The position numbers and the translations under genes were made by a program. A stretch of 64,000 nt of DNA from Peromyscus leucopus. Its lineage: Eukaryota > Chordata > Mammalia > Rodentia > Cricetidae. How positions within the stretch are numbered: position 1 is the first letter of the stretch; every line of letters begins with the position of its first letter. Below the pieces are notes generated by a model. That model did not search any database and had not been told where the DNA came from. It saw nothing but the letters and a program-made list of their open reading frames with translations. The stretch spans positions 62,485,660 through 62,549,659 of the forward strand of contig NC_051079.1 of the NCBI RefSeq assembly GCF_004664715.2. The letters run 5' to 3'. Positions 1-9,780 of this stretch are shown here, in pieces.

Positions 1-1872
1 GTTCCAAGAACGTCCTTCTTGGGACACTAGAAGAGAATTCCAGTTCCTGCTTCCCCATCTCCTAAATGAGCACCTTCCGCCTGAAGATCACAGGCGACAA
101 AGTGTCTGAGACAGAGAGGTGGTACCTGGACACTTGGTGGGGCCAGCTGCACTGACCGGCTCATTCCCCTGTCCAGACCTCACGAGTTCCATTTCTGCCA
201 GAAGTCTTTTTTTTTTTTTTAACAAGTGCCAACCTGTCCCAGGTTCTTGTTTATTTTTAAAAAGCAAAGAGTAAAACATTACTGAGCATAGGAGTGGGCT
301 AGTGAGCAGAAGGAAAAAGCAGAAAATCATTGGGCCATACGCTGTAACACCCGGACTCTCCTGCCACACCTGCCAGCATGCTTCAACTGAGGGTCCTGCA
401 GCCCAAATGCAGGACTCTGGTCAGCTGGAGGTTTTTCTCCCAGGTAGCATTGCGTGGCCTGGTATGAGTCTTCTGCTAGTGACCATCACTTGCTCTCCTC
501 GTGATCCCAGAAGCAGGCCAGCCATGACACTCAGCATGCCTGTAAGAGTACATCCACTTCTTTTGCAGCTGCGGGTTCCTGTGTGTGCCTCTGATGGCCA
601 CCTCTAGCATCACCAGGAAGCTATCCATAGGAGCAGCCTTTGCCTAGGGCCTGCCTATCATGGTCAATGTCGCTCGAAAGCCATTCCGTGCTAGATGTTA
701 AAAATAACCTAGAAATGGCCGTCAAGAAGACACCCGACCTTCCCTGCTTTCCTGCAGCTACTGCCGCAAGGTAGAGCTGCAATCTAGAGAGGTCAAGCAG
801 ACCTGGGTTTCATTCTAGTCTGAGTCATGCGTTAGATTTCTGACTTCAATAAGTTCCCCCACCAAGCTTCCGTTTATGATGGAAAACCAGCAATCCTAAA
901 ATTACCCTGACAAAGTAGTTATCAGAATTACAAGTAAATACCAAAGTTCCTAGCAAGGACCTGGCCTGTTGCTGCCCCTTGGAGGGTGGAGATTAATGTA
1001 GCATCTTTCGTCTAAGCCTGGACCTCTTATTTGGAAATTAAGGTGTGTAGTACATTTTACTTAAATAGAAACCACTAACAAGATTTTTTTTCCTGTTTAT
1101 ATTTCTAAAAAATTGAGACAAAGACAAACAAAAAAAGGCCCACCAAATCCTGTATTCAAAACTTCCAAGCCCACAAGAGTCGGGTAACCAGAGAATAAAA
1201 CGAACTAGAGGACTCCGTTCTCTTTACCAGGGTGGGTCTCTAGAAGATGGAGCGTGAAACAGCATACGCTGCACATTTGTTATTAGGACTGGGGAGGTAA
1301 CAGGCGGCATGTACTTAAGGCAGTCCTGCCACAGCGCACACTCTGGGAAACACAATGATTCTTTCCCCGGGTACATGATCTGATCCTGCCATCCACTGGA
1401 TTCCCTTTTCATGCTTATGTAGATCCTGATCTGTCTCCTGACCGGTGGCTACATTTGCCACCCACTCAAAAAAAAAAATTAAGTGGGGGACACTTAAATA
1501 GGAAAGCTGGAGGAAAGGAACGATGACTTTCTAAGATTCTTTAGAGAAACATGATTTCCTTCTATTCTTTAGGTTCCGACGTCTTTTTAAAGAAGGCCCC
1601 AGACTCGATGGCACCATGTTTCTGGAGACCCCTCCTGTTAGTCAGCAGCTCTCTCTTTCCCTCTCCAGCCCCACCTATGAGATCTCTAAAAAGCCTCTCT
1701 CTAAAACCCACTCTCTGTGGTCCATGAGTTTCCTTCTTCCAATGTGGGAGACGAGAACAAAGCCATTGGTTTGAGGCAGGTTTGGTGGGTGTCAAGTTAC
1801 TGGGAACCTAGCTCCCTTCCAAAAAGCTCCACTCCTCCCAAAGACACCCCAGTATTCCATATCAGAATCAGG
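1..1872. other. Intergenic sequence, nothing recognised
   Basis: No open frame longer than about 100 codons, no protein family and no clear interspersed repeat was recognised here. There is a short T-run near 208-221. Base composition is ordinary and AT-leaning. The short open frames show no recognisable product and look like chance. Confidence 0.5.
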
Positions 1873-2090
1873 GCCATGGGTATAGCTCGGTTAGCAGAAT
1901 GATCATCTAGCATTTGTCAAAACCTGGAGTTCAGTCCCCAGTAGCACATTAAACTGGGTATGCCTGATGACGTGTGTGATCCCAGCACATGAGAAATAAA
2001 GGTAGGAGGACCAGAGCTCAAGGTCATCCTCAGCAACATAGAGTTTAAGGCCAGCCTGGGACACAGGAGACAAAGCAAACACAGATGAGA
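1873..2090 (+). repeat. B4-type SINE
   Basis: An ID-like head ('gtatagctcggttagcag') is followed by a B1-like body ('aggccagcctgggacac'). This is the layout of a rodent B4 element. It is diverged and has no A-tail left. Confidence 0.6.
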
Positions 2091-2106
2091 TCATCTATTG
2101 TATCTG

Positions 2107-2400
2107 ACCTCCCCCTCTTAGGACATGTTTGAGGTTCATAAACATTATCAATTCTTCATTCCTTTCATGGCTGAATAATATTCTACCACATGTATGTAAC
2201 ACTTTTTATTTAGGCATTCATCAGGTGATGGACATCCGTGTTGTTTCTATTTGGGGGCTATTGTAAGGAGGGCTACAATAGTATAAGTGTTGTAGAGGAT
2301 GTGTTTGCACATCTTGAGTGTGAGCACTGGGAATAGAACTGCTGTGTAGCATGAGAGTGCTAACTTTTTGAGGATGTATGGATGGAATGATGAATATACT
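2107..2400 (-). repeat. Old L1 fragment (ORF2 end / 3' side)
   Basis: The text 'ggctgaataatattctacca' and the following lines match the reverse complement of the terminal part of L1 ORF2 ('pilot' region of the 3' end). It is strongly diverged. About 240 bases of unremarkable sequence follow, up to the direct repeat at 2642. Confidence 0.5.
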
Positions 2401-2641
2401 CTAAAAAAGAGGAACTTACTCTAGAACATCTTTGTTGTCAACAGAGGGCTTGTGGTCATCCAGACCCCCCTAATAAGGGTAGCCCCTACTTGAATATTAG
2501 TACCCCATGGGAGCTTGTCGGAAATACAGAATTTCAGGTCATCCCAGACCTACCAAGTCTAAGGCAAGTTTAACAAGAGGCTCAGCTTATCCGTGTGTGC
2601 ATGAACGCTCGAAGTGCAGTAAATCTTAAGTGATGTCAGTC

Positions 2642-2661
2642 AAGAAGCATCCAGATTGTCT
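2642..2661 (+). repeat. Target-site duplication, left copy
   Basis: The 20-base sequence is identical to 5834-5853. It ends exactly where L1 homology begins. Confidence 0.85.
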
Positions 2662-3912
2662 AGCCTTGAATGCATTGGCACAGGAGACCACTTCCTAAAT
2701 ATGACACCAGCAGCACAGACACCGAGAGCAACAATTAATAAATGGGACCTCCTGAAACTGAGAAGCTTCTGTAAGGCAAAGGACACAGTGAATAAGACAA
2801 AACAGCAGCCTACAGAATAGGAAAAGATCTTCACCAACCCCACATCTGACAGAGGACTGATCTCCACAGTATATAAAGAACTCAAGAAACTAGACATCAA
2901 AATACCAAATAATCTAATTTAAAAATGGGGTACAGATCTAAACAGAGAATTCTAAACAGGAGAAGTTCAAATGGCTGAGATACACTTAAAGAATTGTTCA
3001 ACATCCTTAACCATCAGGGAAATGCAAATCAAAACGACTCTGAGATACCATCTTATATCTGTCACAATGGCTAAGATCAAAAACACTGAAGACAGCTTAG
3101 GTTGCAGAGGATGTGGAGCAGGGTAACACTCCTCCACTGCTGGTCGAAGTGCAAACTTGTACAGCCACTCTGGAAATCAATATGGCAGTTTCTCAGAAAA
3201 TTGGGAATCGATCTACCCCAAGACCCAGCTATACCAATCTTGGGCATATACCCAAAGGATGCCCAATCATGCCACAAGGACACTTGCTCAACTATGTTCA
3301 TAGCAGCATTATTCATAATAGCCAGAACCTGGAAACAACCAGATGTCCCTCAACTGAAGAATGGATAAAGAAAATGTGGTACATTTACACATTATGCACT
3401 GGACTAAGCTCCTAGAATCCAGTCGAAGAGAGGGAGGAGGGACTGACTGTATGAGCAGAGGGGGTCAAGATCATCATGGGGGAACCCACAGAGGCAGCTA
3501 ACCTGAGCTAGTGGGGGCTTGTGGACTCTGGACTGACAGCTGGGGACATGCATGGGACCAAACTAGGCCCTCTGAATGTGGGAGACAGTTGTGTGGCTTG
3601 GTCTGTTCATGGTGCCCCTGGCAGTGGGACCAGGATTGATCCCTGGTGTGTGAACTGGCTTTTTGGAGCCCATTCCCTAGGGTGGGATACCTTGCTCAGC
3701 CTTGATGCAGTGGGGAGGGGCTTGGTCCAGCCTCAACTTGATGTGCCAGACTTTGTTGACTCCCCATGGGAGGCCTTACCCTCTCTGAGGAATGGAGGAG
3801 GAATGAGGTGGAGGGGGTAGAGAGAGGGCAGGAAGGAGGGGAGGGAGGGGAAACTGTGGTTAGTATGTAAAATGTAAAAAAAAGAAAAAGAAAAGGTAAA
3901 AAATAAAAGTAG
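2662..3912 (+). mobile_element. 5'-truncated L1, ORF2 end plus 3'UTR
   Basis: The first part reads as the C-terminal end of L1 ORF2 with stops and frameshifts, including 'kwdllkl'-like and 'actlgiypkd'-like segments near 2740 and 3240. From about 3385 it becomes the G-rich rodent L1 3'UTR with a polypurine run at 3790-3850, and it ends in an A-rich stretch with AATAAA-like signals near 3880-3910. The open frames at 3102-3415 are L1 remnants, not genes. Confidence 0.85.
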
Positions 3913-4062
3913 AAAGGGGGAATTATTGAACCTGTGGGAGATACAGGAGAGGACAGTAAGAGAAGGGCATGAGTGAGAACAAAGTGTAATGCCATCCATG
4001 TGAGAAGATGCCCTGGTGAAGCCCATTACTTTGTGTGCTAACCAGAAAGGGAAAAAAAGGTA
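3913..4062 (+). other. Non-L1 sequence between L1 and B2 (putative transduced flank)
   Basis: About 150 bases that do not look like L1, SINE or LTR. They lie inside the direct repeats, so under the transduction model they should be collinear with sequence just downstream of the source L1, upstream of the parental INSL6 gene. Confidence 0.45.
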
Positions 4063-4275
4063 ATAATTTTGAAAAGGTTTATTTATTTTATTTGATGTGT
4101 ATGAGTGTTCGCCTGCATATCTGTATATGCACCACGTGTATGTTTGGTACCGATGGAGGCCGGACTGGAGTGACAGACTATCGTGAGCTGCCTTGTGGGT
4201 CCTGGGAAGTGAACCCGGATCCTCTGCAGGAGTAGCAAATGCTCCTCACCGCGGAGCCGTCTCTCTAGCTCCAGG
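4063..4275 (-). repeat. B2 SINE
   Basis: The reverse complement reads as the tRNA-derived B2 head ('gagctagagagacggctc') and the body with 'caggatccgggttcac'-like box B sequence. It lies inside the 2642-5853 insertion. Confidence 0.8.
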
Positions 4276-4624
4276 AAGAATTTTTTAAAGTTAAAAAAAT
4301 ATAACCCATGAAGGAGATGAGAGGATGCTTCTCCGAAGGGAAGAGATGTCTCATGTAACCACTAGGCAAAAAGGAGTTTACATTCCAGGTCAGTTTCAGC
4401 ATCTTCCATTAGTACATTTTTTGGTCACTCAGGGTGTATGTTGTCTTATGTTAATGGCAGTCTCTTGGCGAGGACGACAAGGAAAATGAATAAAAAGCCA
4501 GGGAACGGAGACACTTCTTACTTCCATTTCTGAGCGAAAAGGAGCCTGTTCTGTTCAACTTCCTGCAAGCCTGAAGCCCCAGCAAGCCTGGAACACCCCA
4601 CACCTAACCTCAGCGTTCTGGAGA

Positions 4625-4747
4625 AGACTTCGGAGGCAGGGCTGCGCGAGAGGGGCGTGGCGGAGGCGTGGTTTGGTGGGGAGGAGGCGGGGCGGGGGCG
4701 GGGCGACGGCCGTTGCAACGCGCCGGGCCGTGCGGCGGAGCCCAGGG
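4625..4747 (+). promoter_or_regulatory. CpG-rich promoter-like region of the INSL6 copy
   Basis: About 17 CpG dinucleotides fall in roughly 105 bases (4640-4745), with several GGCGGG/GGGCGG GC boxes at 4685-4705 and a CGTTGCAACG palindrome near 4713. The surrounding 5 kb is CpG-poor. The stretch ends at the INSL6 start codon. A normal processed copy starts at the transcription start and lacks promoter sequence, so this block suggests the copied RNA began well upstream. Promoter activity is inferred, not shown. Confidence 0.6.
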
Positions 4748-5314
4748 ATGAAGCATCTGTCCTGTTCATGTCTGTTGTGGCTTGGACTCCTAAAGGCTAC
4801 TTTCTCCTACGGGCAAGAGGACAGCAAACTCAGGAAGCTGTGCGGCAGTGACCTGATGATAGAAATTATGAAACTCTGTGGCCGATCTTCTCAGAGCCAG
4901 ATCGAGCTGAAGGAGCAAACTCCTTTGACACAGCCCTCACACAAGGTCAAAATCGTCAGCCTTGACCAAATCCCTTCTTGGTCCCCGGGAAGATTCACAA
5001 ACCCACGCCCTGCATCTGCCTCTCGGGAAAAAATAACAAAAACTTGGGAACCCCAGCCACTGCCGGACCATCAGTTTGAAAAGGCCAACTTGCTTCTTGA
5101 GAAATCAAGAGAGTTTTCATCCCTCGGTGTCAATCCCTATGTGGAGAGGGTAAAACTTCAGAAGAAAAGCACAAACGAAATCAACACCTTCAGCAGTTTA
5201 TTTTGGGGGAAACATGCCCAAAGGAAACACAGAGGTTTCTCAGATAAATGCTGTCTTATGGGATGTACAAACGAAGAGCTGGCCTTTGCCTGTCTCCCGT
5301 ATGCTGATTTTTAA
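4748..5314 (+). CDS. INSL6: Insulin-like peptide 6, intact intronless copy
   Basis: Encodes 188 residues of a relaxin/insulin-family prohormone; human and mouse INSL6 are about 190-213. INSL6 is a testis-expressed secreted peptide linked to male germ-cell development. Seen: a hydrophobic signal peptide (about 1-21); B chain with CGSDLMIEIMKLC (Cys32, Cys44; 11 residues between, as in the family); a long connecting peptide containing PQPLPDHQFEK and the NTFSSLFWG motif; an RKHR processing site (159-162); and an A chain with the C-C-x3-C-x8-C pattern (Cys168, 169, 173, 182), ending ACLPYADF. The start at 4748 is chosen because the signal peptide follows directly; an in-frame ATG at 4673 only adds an Arg/Gly-rich leader from GC-rich DNA. 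Relaxin-family genes carry an intron in the connecting peptide, and none is present here. LIPG is not an INSL6 neighbour in human or mouse. It is therefore a retro-derived duplicate with an undamaged frame. Confidence 0.88.
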   Translation: MKHLSCSCLLWLGLLKATFSYGQEDSKLRKLCGSDLMIEIMKLCGRSSQSQIELKEQTPLTQPSHKVKIVSLDQIPSWSPGRFTNPRPASASREKITKTWEPQPLPDHQFEKANLLLEKSREFSSLGVNPYVERVKLQKKSTNEINTFSSLFWGKHAQRKHRGFSDKCCLMGCTNEELAFACLPYADF

Positions 5315-5382
5315 AACGTACGATAAAACAAATGTCACTGGTGACTGAGATGTACAAACCATCATAGAAACTATGCTAGCTT

Positions 5383-5388
5383 AATAAA
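5383..5388 (+). terminator. Polyadenylation signal of the INSL6 copy
   Basis: AATAAA lies 68 bases after the stop codon. No A-run follows it; unique sequence continues for about 310 bases, so the copied RNA did not end here. This also argues against an ordinary processed mRNA copy. Confidence 0.6.
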
Positions 5389-5720
5389 TACTCACTATGT
5401 CTAACTCACCACTTATTTTTTCTTGGAGTTATGCTAGTAGGTTATGTTGGATTGTAAACTGCATTGGAGAATATTCATGAGCTGCTGACGGTGCCTTACG
5501 GTTGTGACAGGCATCTTAGTGACTCCTTTCTGTCATATATATTTTATAGACGATGTTAGTACAAGTGCCACAATCCAAGGAGACATTTGGAAATTACCTA
5601 TTTGGGTTTTATCATTATGAATAAAAATTCTTAAGCTGCATTTAAATAGAATATGGAATGTTATACATTCTTTATATATAATATACAGATCCGTGTCCAT
5701 TTTTTAAAAAAAAGAAAGAA
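5389..5720 (+). other. INSL6 3' flank inside the insertion
   Basis: AT-rich unique sequence with a second AATAAA near 5620. It ends in a T/A-rich run at 5701-5720 ('ttttttaaaaaaaagaaaga') that could be the original tail into which the B1 landed. Confidence 0.5.
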
Positions 5721-5833
5721 TCAGGAGGCAGAGGCAGGCGGATCTCTGTGAGTTCGAGGCCAGCCTGGGCTACAGAGTGAGTTCCAGGAAAGGCGCAAAG
5801 CTACACAGAGAAACCCTGTCTCGAAGAAAAAAA
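5721..5833 (+). repeat. B1 SINE, 5'-truncated, forming the tail of the insertion
   Basis: Starts at 'caggaggcagaggcaggcgg', so roughly the first 35 bases of B1 are missing. It carries the 'ccaggaaaggcgcaaagc' variant common in this window and ends in an A-tail flush with the right 20-bp duplication. Confidence 0.8.
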
Positions 5834-5853
5834 AAGAAGCATCCAGATTGTCT
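5834..5853 (+). repeat. Target-site duplication, right copy
   Basis: Identical over 20 bases to 2642-2661, immediately after an A-rich tail. Confidence 0.85.
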
Positions 5854-6367
5854 GCCCACCTAAAACAAAAATCTTACCACAATAAGATCTGGGCCCATTA
5901 AATTGTACCTTTAGAAAACAGACTTCTCTTCAAATGCAACATTACATAACTCTCAGTTATACATATCTTAACATAAATCTGTTTATCAGAATGGTTTAGC
6001 CTACACCATCCTCTCTCAGACAGAACCTTTCTCTGCCAGCCAAGTTACTAAGAAACAGAGTTGAGCCCAGATTAGATCTCACTGTGGCTTGCATCTGAAA
6101 CGTCCCCTACAGACTTGTGTTTTCAACGCTTGTTCCCCAGCTGGTGGCTTTGGTGCCTCTGGGGGGTGGTGTCCAGTTGGTAGCAGTAAGAGAGGACCTG
6201 CTTCACATAGGGTGGGCCTTTGAAAGTGAAAGCTCAAAGTCCAGGCTTGGATTGTTTTCTGCTTCCTGGTCCGCCATGATGTGGACACACCGCTGCTAGC
6301 GTCTGCTGCTATCAGCTGAGCCTCTCTCTCACAAGTCATGGATGAGGACTCTAAAGTCCTCTAGTAT
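5854..6367. other. Unique intergenic sequence
   Basis: No repeat family or coding similarity was recognised. The short overlapping open frames on both strands at 6079-6339 show no known motif. Confidence 0.4.
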
Positions 6368-6490
6368 CTGTTTTGTTTGAAACAGGTCTCATATAACCCA
6401 AATAACTATGGAGCTGGGGATGACCTAAACTGACCCCCCTGCCTCCGTCTCTCTGGTGCTGGGGTTATAGGCATGTGCCACCACACCCCA
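6368..6490 (-). repeat. Old B1-like SINE
   Basis: The reverse complement contains 'ggtgtggtggcacatgcct' and a degraded B1 body. Confidence 0.6.
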
Positions 6491-6733
6491 CCTAATTTCT
6501 CACCATCCAAATTTAAATCAAGACACCTGTTTCCCTTCTTTGTGATTTCTGCTGTCCTTGCAGATGGGATGTTACCTCTCTCTGAGATTCTGATTTCCCC
6601 AGTGACTAATGATACTGAACATCTTCTCATGTACTTCTTGACCATCTGTATATCTTGGAGAAATGTTCCTTGCCCATTCTTAAACTGAAGGGTTTTATAT
6701 TCAGTTCTTTACTTATACGTATTTGCAGGTCCC

Positions 6734-7243
6734 TGTTGCTCGAAATCTAATATGGTAAATGCTGAGAGATCAGAGAGATAAAGGAACAAGCCCCTGCCAT
6801 GTCTCACCTCGACAACTCCACTAATCCTCTGACTGAATGTCTCTGAGTCCTCAGCCGAAAGGGGTCCAGCTGAAAAAGGCTTTAGCCGAAAAAGCTTCAG
6901 CCGAAAGAGCCTTAGTTCCTGTCTCCTCATGCCTTATACACACCTTTCTCTGCCCAGCCATCACTTCCTTCCTAGTGCTGGGATTAAAGGCGTGTGACTC
7001 CCAAGTACTGGGATTAAAGGTGTGTGCCACCACCATCCATCTCTGTTTCTCTCCTAGACTGAGTCAATCTCATGTAGTCCAGGGTGACTTTGAACTCACG
7101 GAGATCCAGACAGATCTCTGTGTCCCGAGTGCTAGGATTAAAGTGTGTGCCACCACTGCCTGGCATTTATGTTTAATCTAGTAGCTTGTTCTGTTCTCTG
7201 ATCTCCAGGCAAATTTTATTAGGGTACACCATATATCAGCACA
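6734..7243 (-). mobile_element. Solo LTR with embedded B1-like units
   Basis: On the minus strand it begins TGTGCTGATATATGG and ends GAGCAACA, the TG...CA form of an ERV LTR. The flanks are ggtccc (6728-6733) and ggtctc (7244-7249), a 6-bp duplication with one mismatch. It contains at least two B1-like segments ('gctgggattaaaggcgtg') and a TATAAGGCATGAGGAGACAG-type core promoter. The same LTR is at 27371-27981. Confidence 0.65.
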
Positions 7244-7299
7244 GGTCTCTTTTCAAATGCATGATGAGGTAAACATTTTATTCCATCCTGTAAGGTTTT

Positions 7300-7322
7300 T
7301 TGTTTGTTTGTTTGTTTGTTTT
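7300..7322 (+). repeat. (GTTT)n tract
   Basis: Simple repeat of TTTG units inside the ancient L1. Confidence 0.8.
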
Positions 7323-7497
7323 TACTGTCTTGATTTGTTTTCTTCTGCACAGAAGTTTTAATTTTGATTAAGTCTAGTTCATCTATCTCTTTCTCTTGGT
7401 ACTTATTTTTTTGTTGTTATGTCTAAAGACCACTGTCAAAGTCATGGTCATGAACATTTAATCTTACTTCTTCTGAGAAACTTAAAATCTCAGTACT

Positions 7498-7728
7498 ATT
7501 TTATTTTGTTTTTGAGACAGGATCTCATATGTCCCAGACTAGCCCTGAACTTGCTGTGTAGCCGAAGATGACCTTGAACTTCTGATCCTCTTGCATCTAC
7601 CACCCAAATGCTGATGTCACAGGCATGTGTCACAATGTATGGTTTTTGTGGTGCCAGAGATAGAGCACCAGGCTTTATGTGTGCCTGACAAGGCAAGCAC
7701 TCTGCCAGAGCTAAGCCATGCATTCAAC
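7498..7728 (-). repeat. B4 SINE
   Basis: A B1-like half ('tttgagacaggatctcatat') adjoins an ID-like half ('ctctgccagagctaagcc') in reverse orientation. It is inserted in the ancient L1. Confidence 0.65.
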
Positions 7729-8018
7729 CCTTAGTTTTAACTCTTATATTTAAATTGTTGATGCAGTTTTTAGTTGATTTTTGTGCATGGTGTGAGATGT
7801 CGCCAAACTTAATCCATTGCTTGAAAAGATCCAGTTTTCTATTACCACTTATTAAAGAGAGTTTTATGCTCCCTCCAAGGTTAAATAGTTTGGGGACCTG
7901 TGACAAAGCATTATGATAAAAATATCTCTTACATTCTAAGAGACTGGAACTTTTGCTGGACCTCACAGCCAGAGTTAATAATAGACCTTGAGGCCTCTTA
8001 AGACTGTCTGAAGACCTT

Positions 8019-8051
8019 TGTTTGTTTGTTTGTTTGTTTGTTTGTTTGTTT

Positions 8052-8082
<31 letters not shown>

Positions 8083-8190
8083 TGAAGTTGGGGAGGTGGG
8101 GAGGTAGGATCTGGGAGGAGTTGGGAGAGGGGAAACCAAGATCAGAATATATTATATGAAAAATAATTTTGAAAATTATAACGTAGAATG
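8019..8190 (+). repeat. (GTTT)n(GA)n simple repeat and L1 3'-end fragment
   Basis: GTTT units run to about 8052 and GA units to about 8077. The following G-rich text ending 'agaatatattatatgaaaaa' matches the far 3' end of a rodent L1. Confidence 0.6.
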
Positions 8191-9780
8191 GGGTGGGCTC
8201 TGTCTTGAGTGTCCATTTCTGCCAGCTTCACCTGGAGCTTCTATATACCAACATTTCTGTTAGGTGAAGAAAAACTTATGTCACATAAACATTTAAAATC
8301 AAAATAAAAACTTAAGATTGTTATCCTACTGTGTATTCAGCCTATTTGTTTAATCTGAGAAAAATGTAACAACAGCTTTTATTTGCCTTGGATATCTCAT
8401 ATAATCAGCTTTTACAGCCTAAACTAATGTAGATCTGTGATCTTATGTACTCCTCCATGCCCCTGACCCAAGAGTAGTGCATCTTTGTGCATCAAATCTA
8501 TAGAGCCGTCTGGTGTTGATGACTCAACACCCCAGATGTCTTTTTCAGCCCAGAACTCTGCTTAGTCCTTTTACATAATTTCCGTCTCTTTATTGATATT
8601 CTTGATTTGCTCATGCATGTTCATTCTCCTGGCTCCCAGCAGCTCATTGAGCGTATTTAATACCGATAATTCACAACCTTTGTAAATCCAATGTTTGTAC
8701 TTCTTCAGGAACACTTGCTGGTTTCTTCTATAAATGGACTGTTCTATTTATTTCTCTGCATGCTTCACAGTTGTTTGATGGAATTGGATGTTTGAATATT
8801 ATTATGTGATGACCCTGGAAACCAGACTCGTCACCCTACTTAGGACCTGTTTTCATTGCTTGCTTGACTTTCTCTTTTCCCATCCTTTATGATGGAAACT
8901 GCAGAAGCAGAAGTGGAGTGTCTATCCCTGTCACTTTCTAAGATGACGCCTTACTTGTCTCGTGTAGCAGTGAGTCAACCTAGCGTCGACATAGTGAGCA
9001 GTCACCGAGGTATCATGTGAACGTTACTTAGTTGAGCATCGATTGCCTTTATTTAGAATCGTGGAGTAATTCTGGAAAGTTTTGATTTTTCTGACACGAG
9101 TCTTACATAATTAAGAAAATGTATGCACTATGTCTACTCTCTCACATTTATACTCTAGGCGTTGATTCCTGGGTTTGTGCATATCCCTCCCTCCCTGCCT
9201 GCCTTCCTCCCCTCTTTCCTCCCTTCCTTCCTTCCTTTCTTTCTTTCCTTTTCACTGTATACTTTTCTTTAGTTAATTTGTGGAGATAGAAAAGGAGGAG
9301 TGGACATGATGTAATACAGTATTCATACATGAATTTCCCCCAAATAAAAAGTTTAAATTAAAAAAAAAAAACTTCCCTTTTACAAACTAGCATGTATTTA
9401 AACAATGCAGACAATAAAAAAGAGAGTCTGAAAAATAGAATGCATCTTTTCTAAGCAAAAGAATTATTAATTATTGTAATCCTCTAAAGGGTGACAGAAA
9501 GATTCATGTTCTGTGTTGTGAGAACTGCAAGGTGGATTCTGGCTTCAGAAACTCTTTTACGACTCTATAACTCTTTCTGCCTTCTCTTCCTCGGGGCTCT
9601 TGAGCCTTGGTGGAGTTATCCCATTTAGGCCTGAGTGTTCCAAGGTCTCCCACTCCCTGCATACTGTCTGGCTGTGAGTCTCTGTATTGGTTCCCATTTG
9701 CTGCAGGAGGAAGCTCCTCTGATGATGGCTGAGCAAGACACTGATCTATGAGTACAGCAGAAGAATGTCATTACAAGTCA
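8191..9780. other. Intergenic sequence, nothing coding
   Basis: No gene or clear transposon was recognised. It includes a C/T-rich tract at about 9184-9250 made of CCTT, CCCT and CTTT units. The 60-residue minus frame at 9148-9330 arises from that tract. Confidence 0.4.

Larger units (their letters stand above)
2642..5853 (+). mobile_element. L1 insertion with probable 3' transduction carrying INSL6
   Basis: The 20-bp sequence AAGAAGCATCCAGATTGTCT is present, identical, at 2642-2661 and 5834-5853. The left copy abuts a 5'-truncated L1 that starts inside the ORF2 C-terminal region. The right copy directly follows an A-rich tail. Flush direct repeats of this length with an A-tail are the hallmark of L1 target-primed insertion, and the cleavage context (tc/aaga) fits the L1 endonuclease preference. 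Everything between is therefore one insertion, or an insertion plus later nested ones: L1 3' end (2662-about 3912), non-L1 sequence, a B2, an INSL6 copy with upstream CpG-rich sequence and 3' flank, and a B1. Seen: the repeats and the order of parts. Inferred: a read-through L1 transcript transduced the INSL6 region. Confidence 0.75.
6540..7870 (-). mobile_element. Ancient L1 (ORF2), broken by an LTR and a B4
   Basis: Three pieces (6540-6733, 7244-7497, 7729-7870) are collinear parts of the reverse complement of an old mammalian L1 ORF2 3' half. Recognisable stretches include 'atatcttggagaaatgttc', 'cacagaagttttaattttga' and 'agttgatttttgtgcatggt'. It is highly diverged and has no coding capacity. 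Confidence 0.65.

Noticed and set aside
3102..3415. Overlapping 88- and 100-codon open frames
   Set aside because: They translate the end of L1 ORF2 and its 3' side; both are L1 remnants.
4673..4747. In-frame upstream ATG giving a 213-residue INSL6
   Set aside because: The added 25 residues are Arg/Gly/Ala-rich translation of GC boxes, and would place the signal peptide internally. The ATG at 4748 is followed at once by a typical signal sequence.
4748..5314. That this is the parental INSL6 locus
   Set aside because: No intron in the connecting peptide, flanked by L1 and a 20-bp target duplication, and about 40 kb from LIPG, which is not INSL6 synteny in human or mouse.
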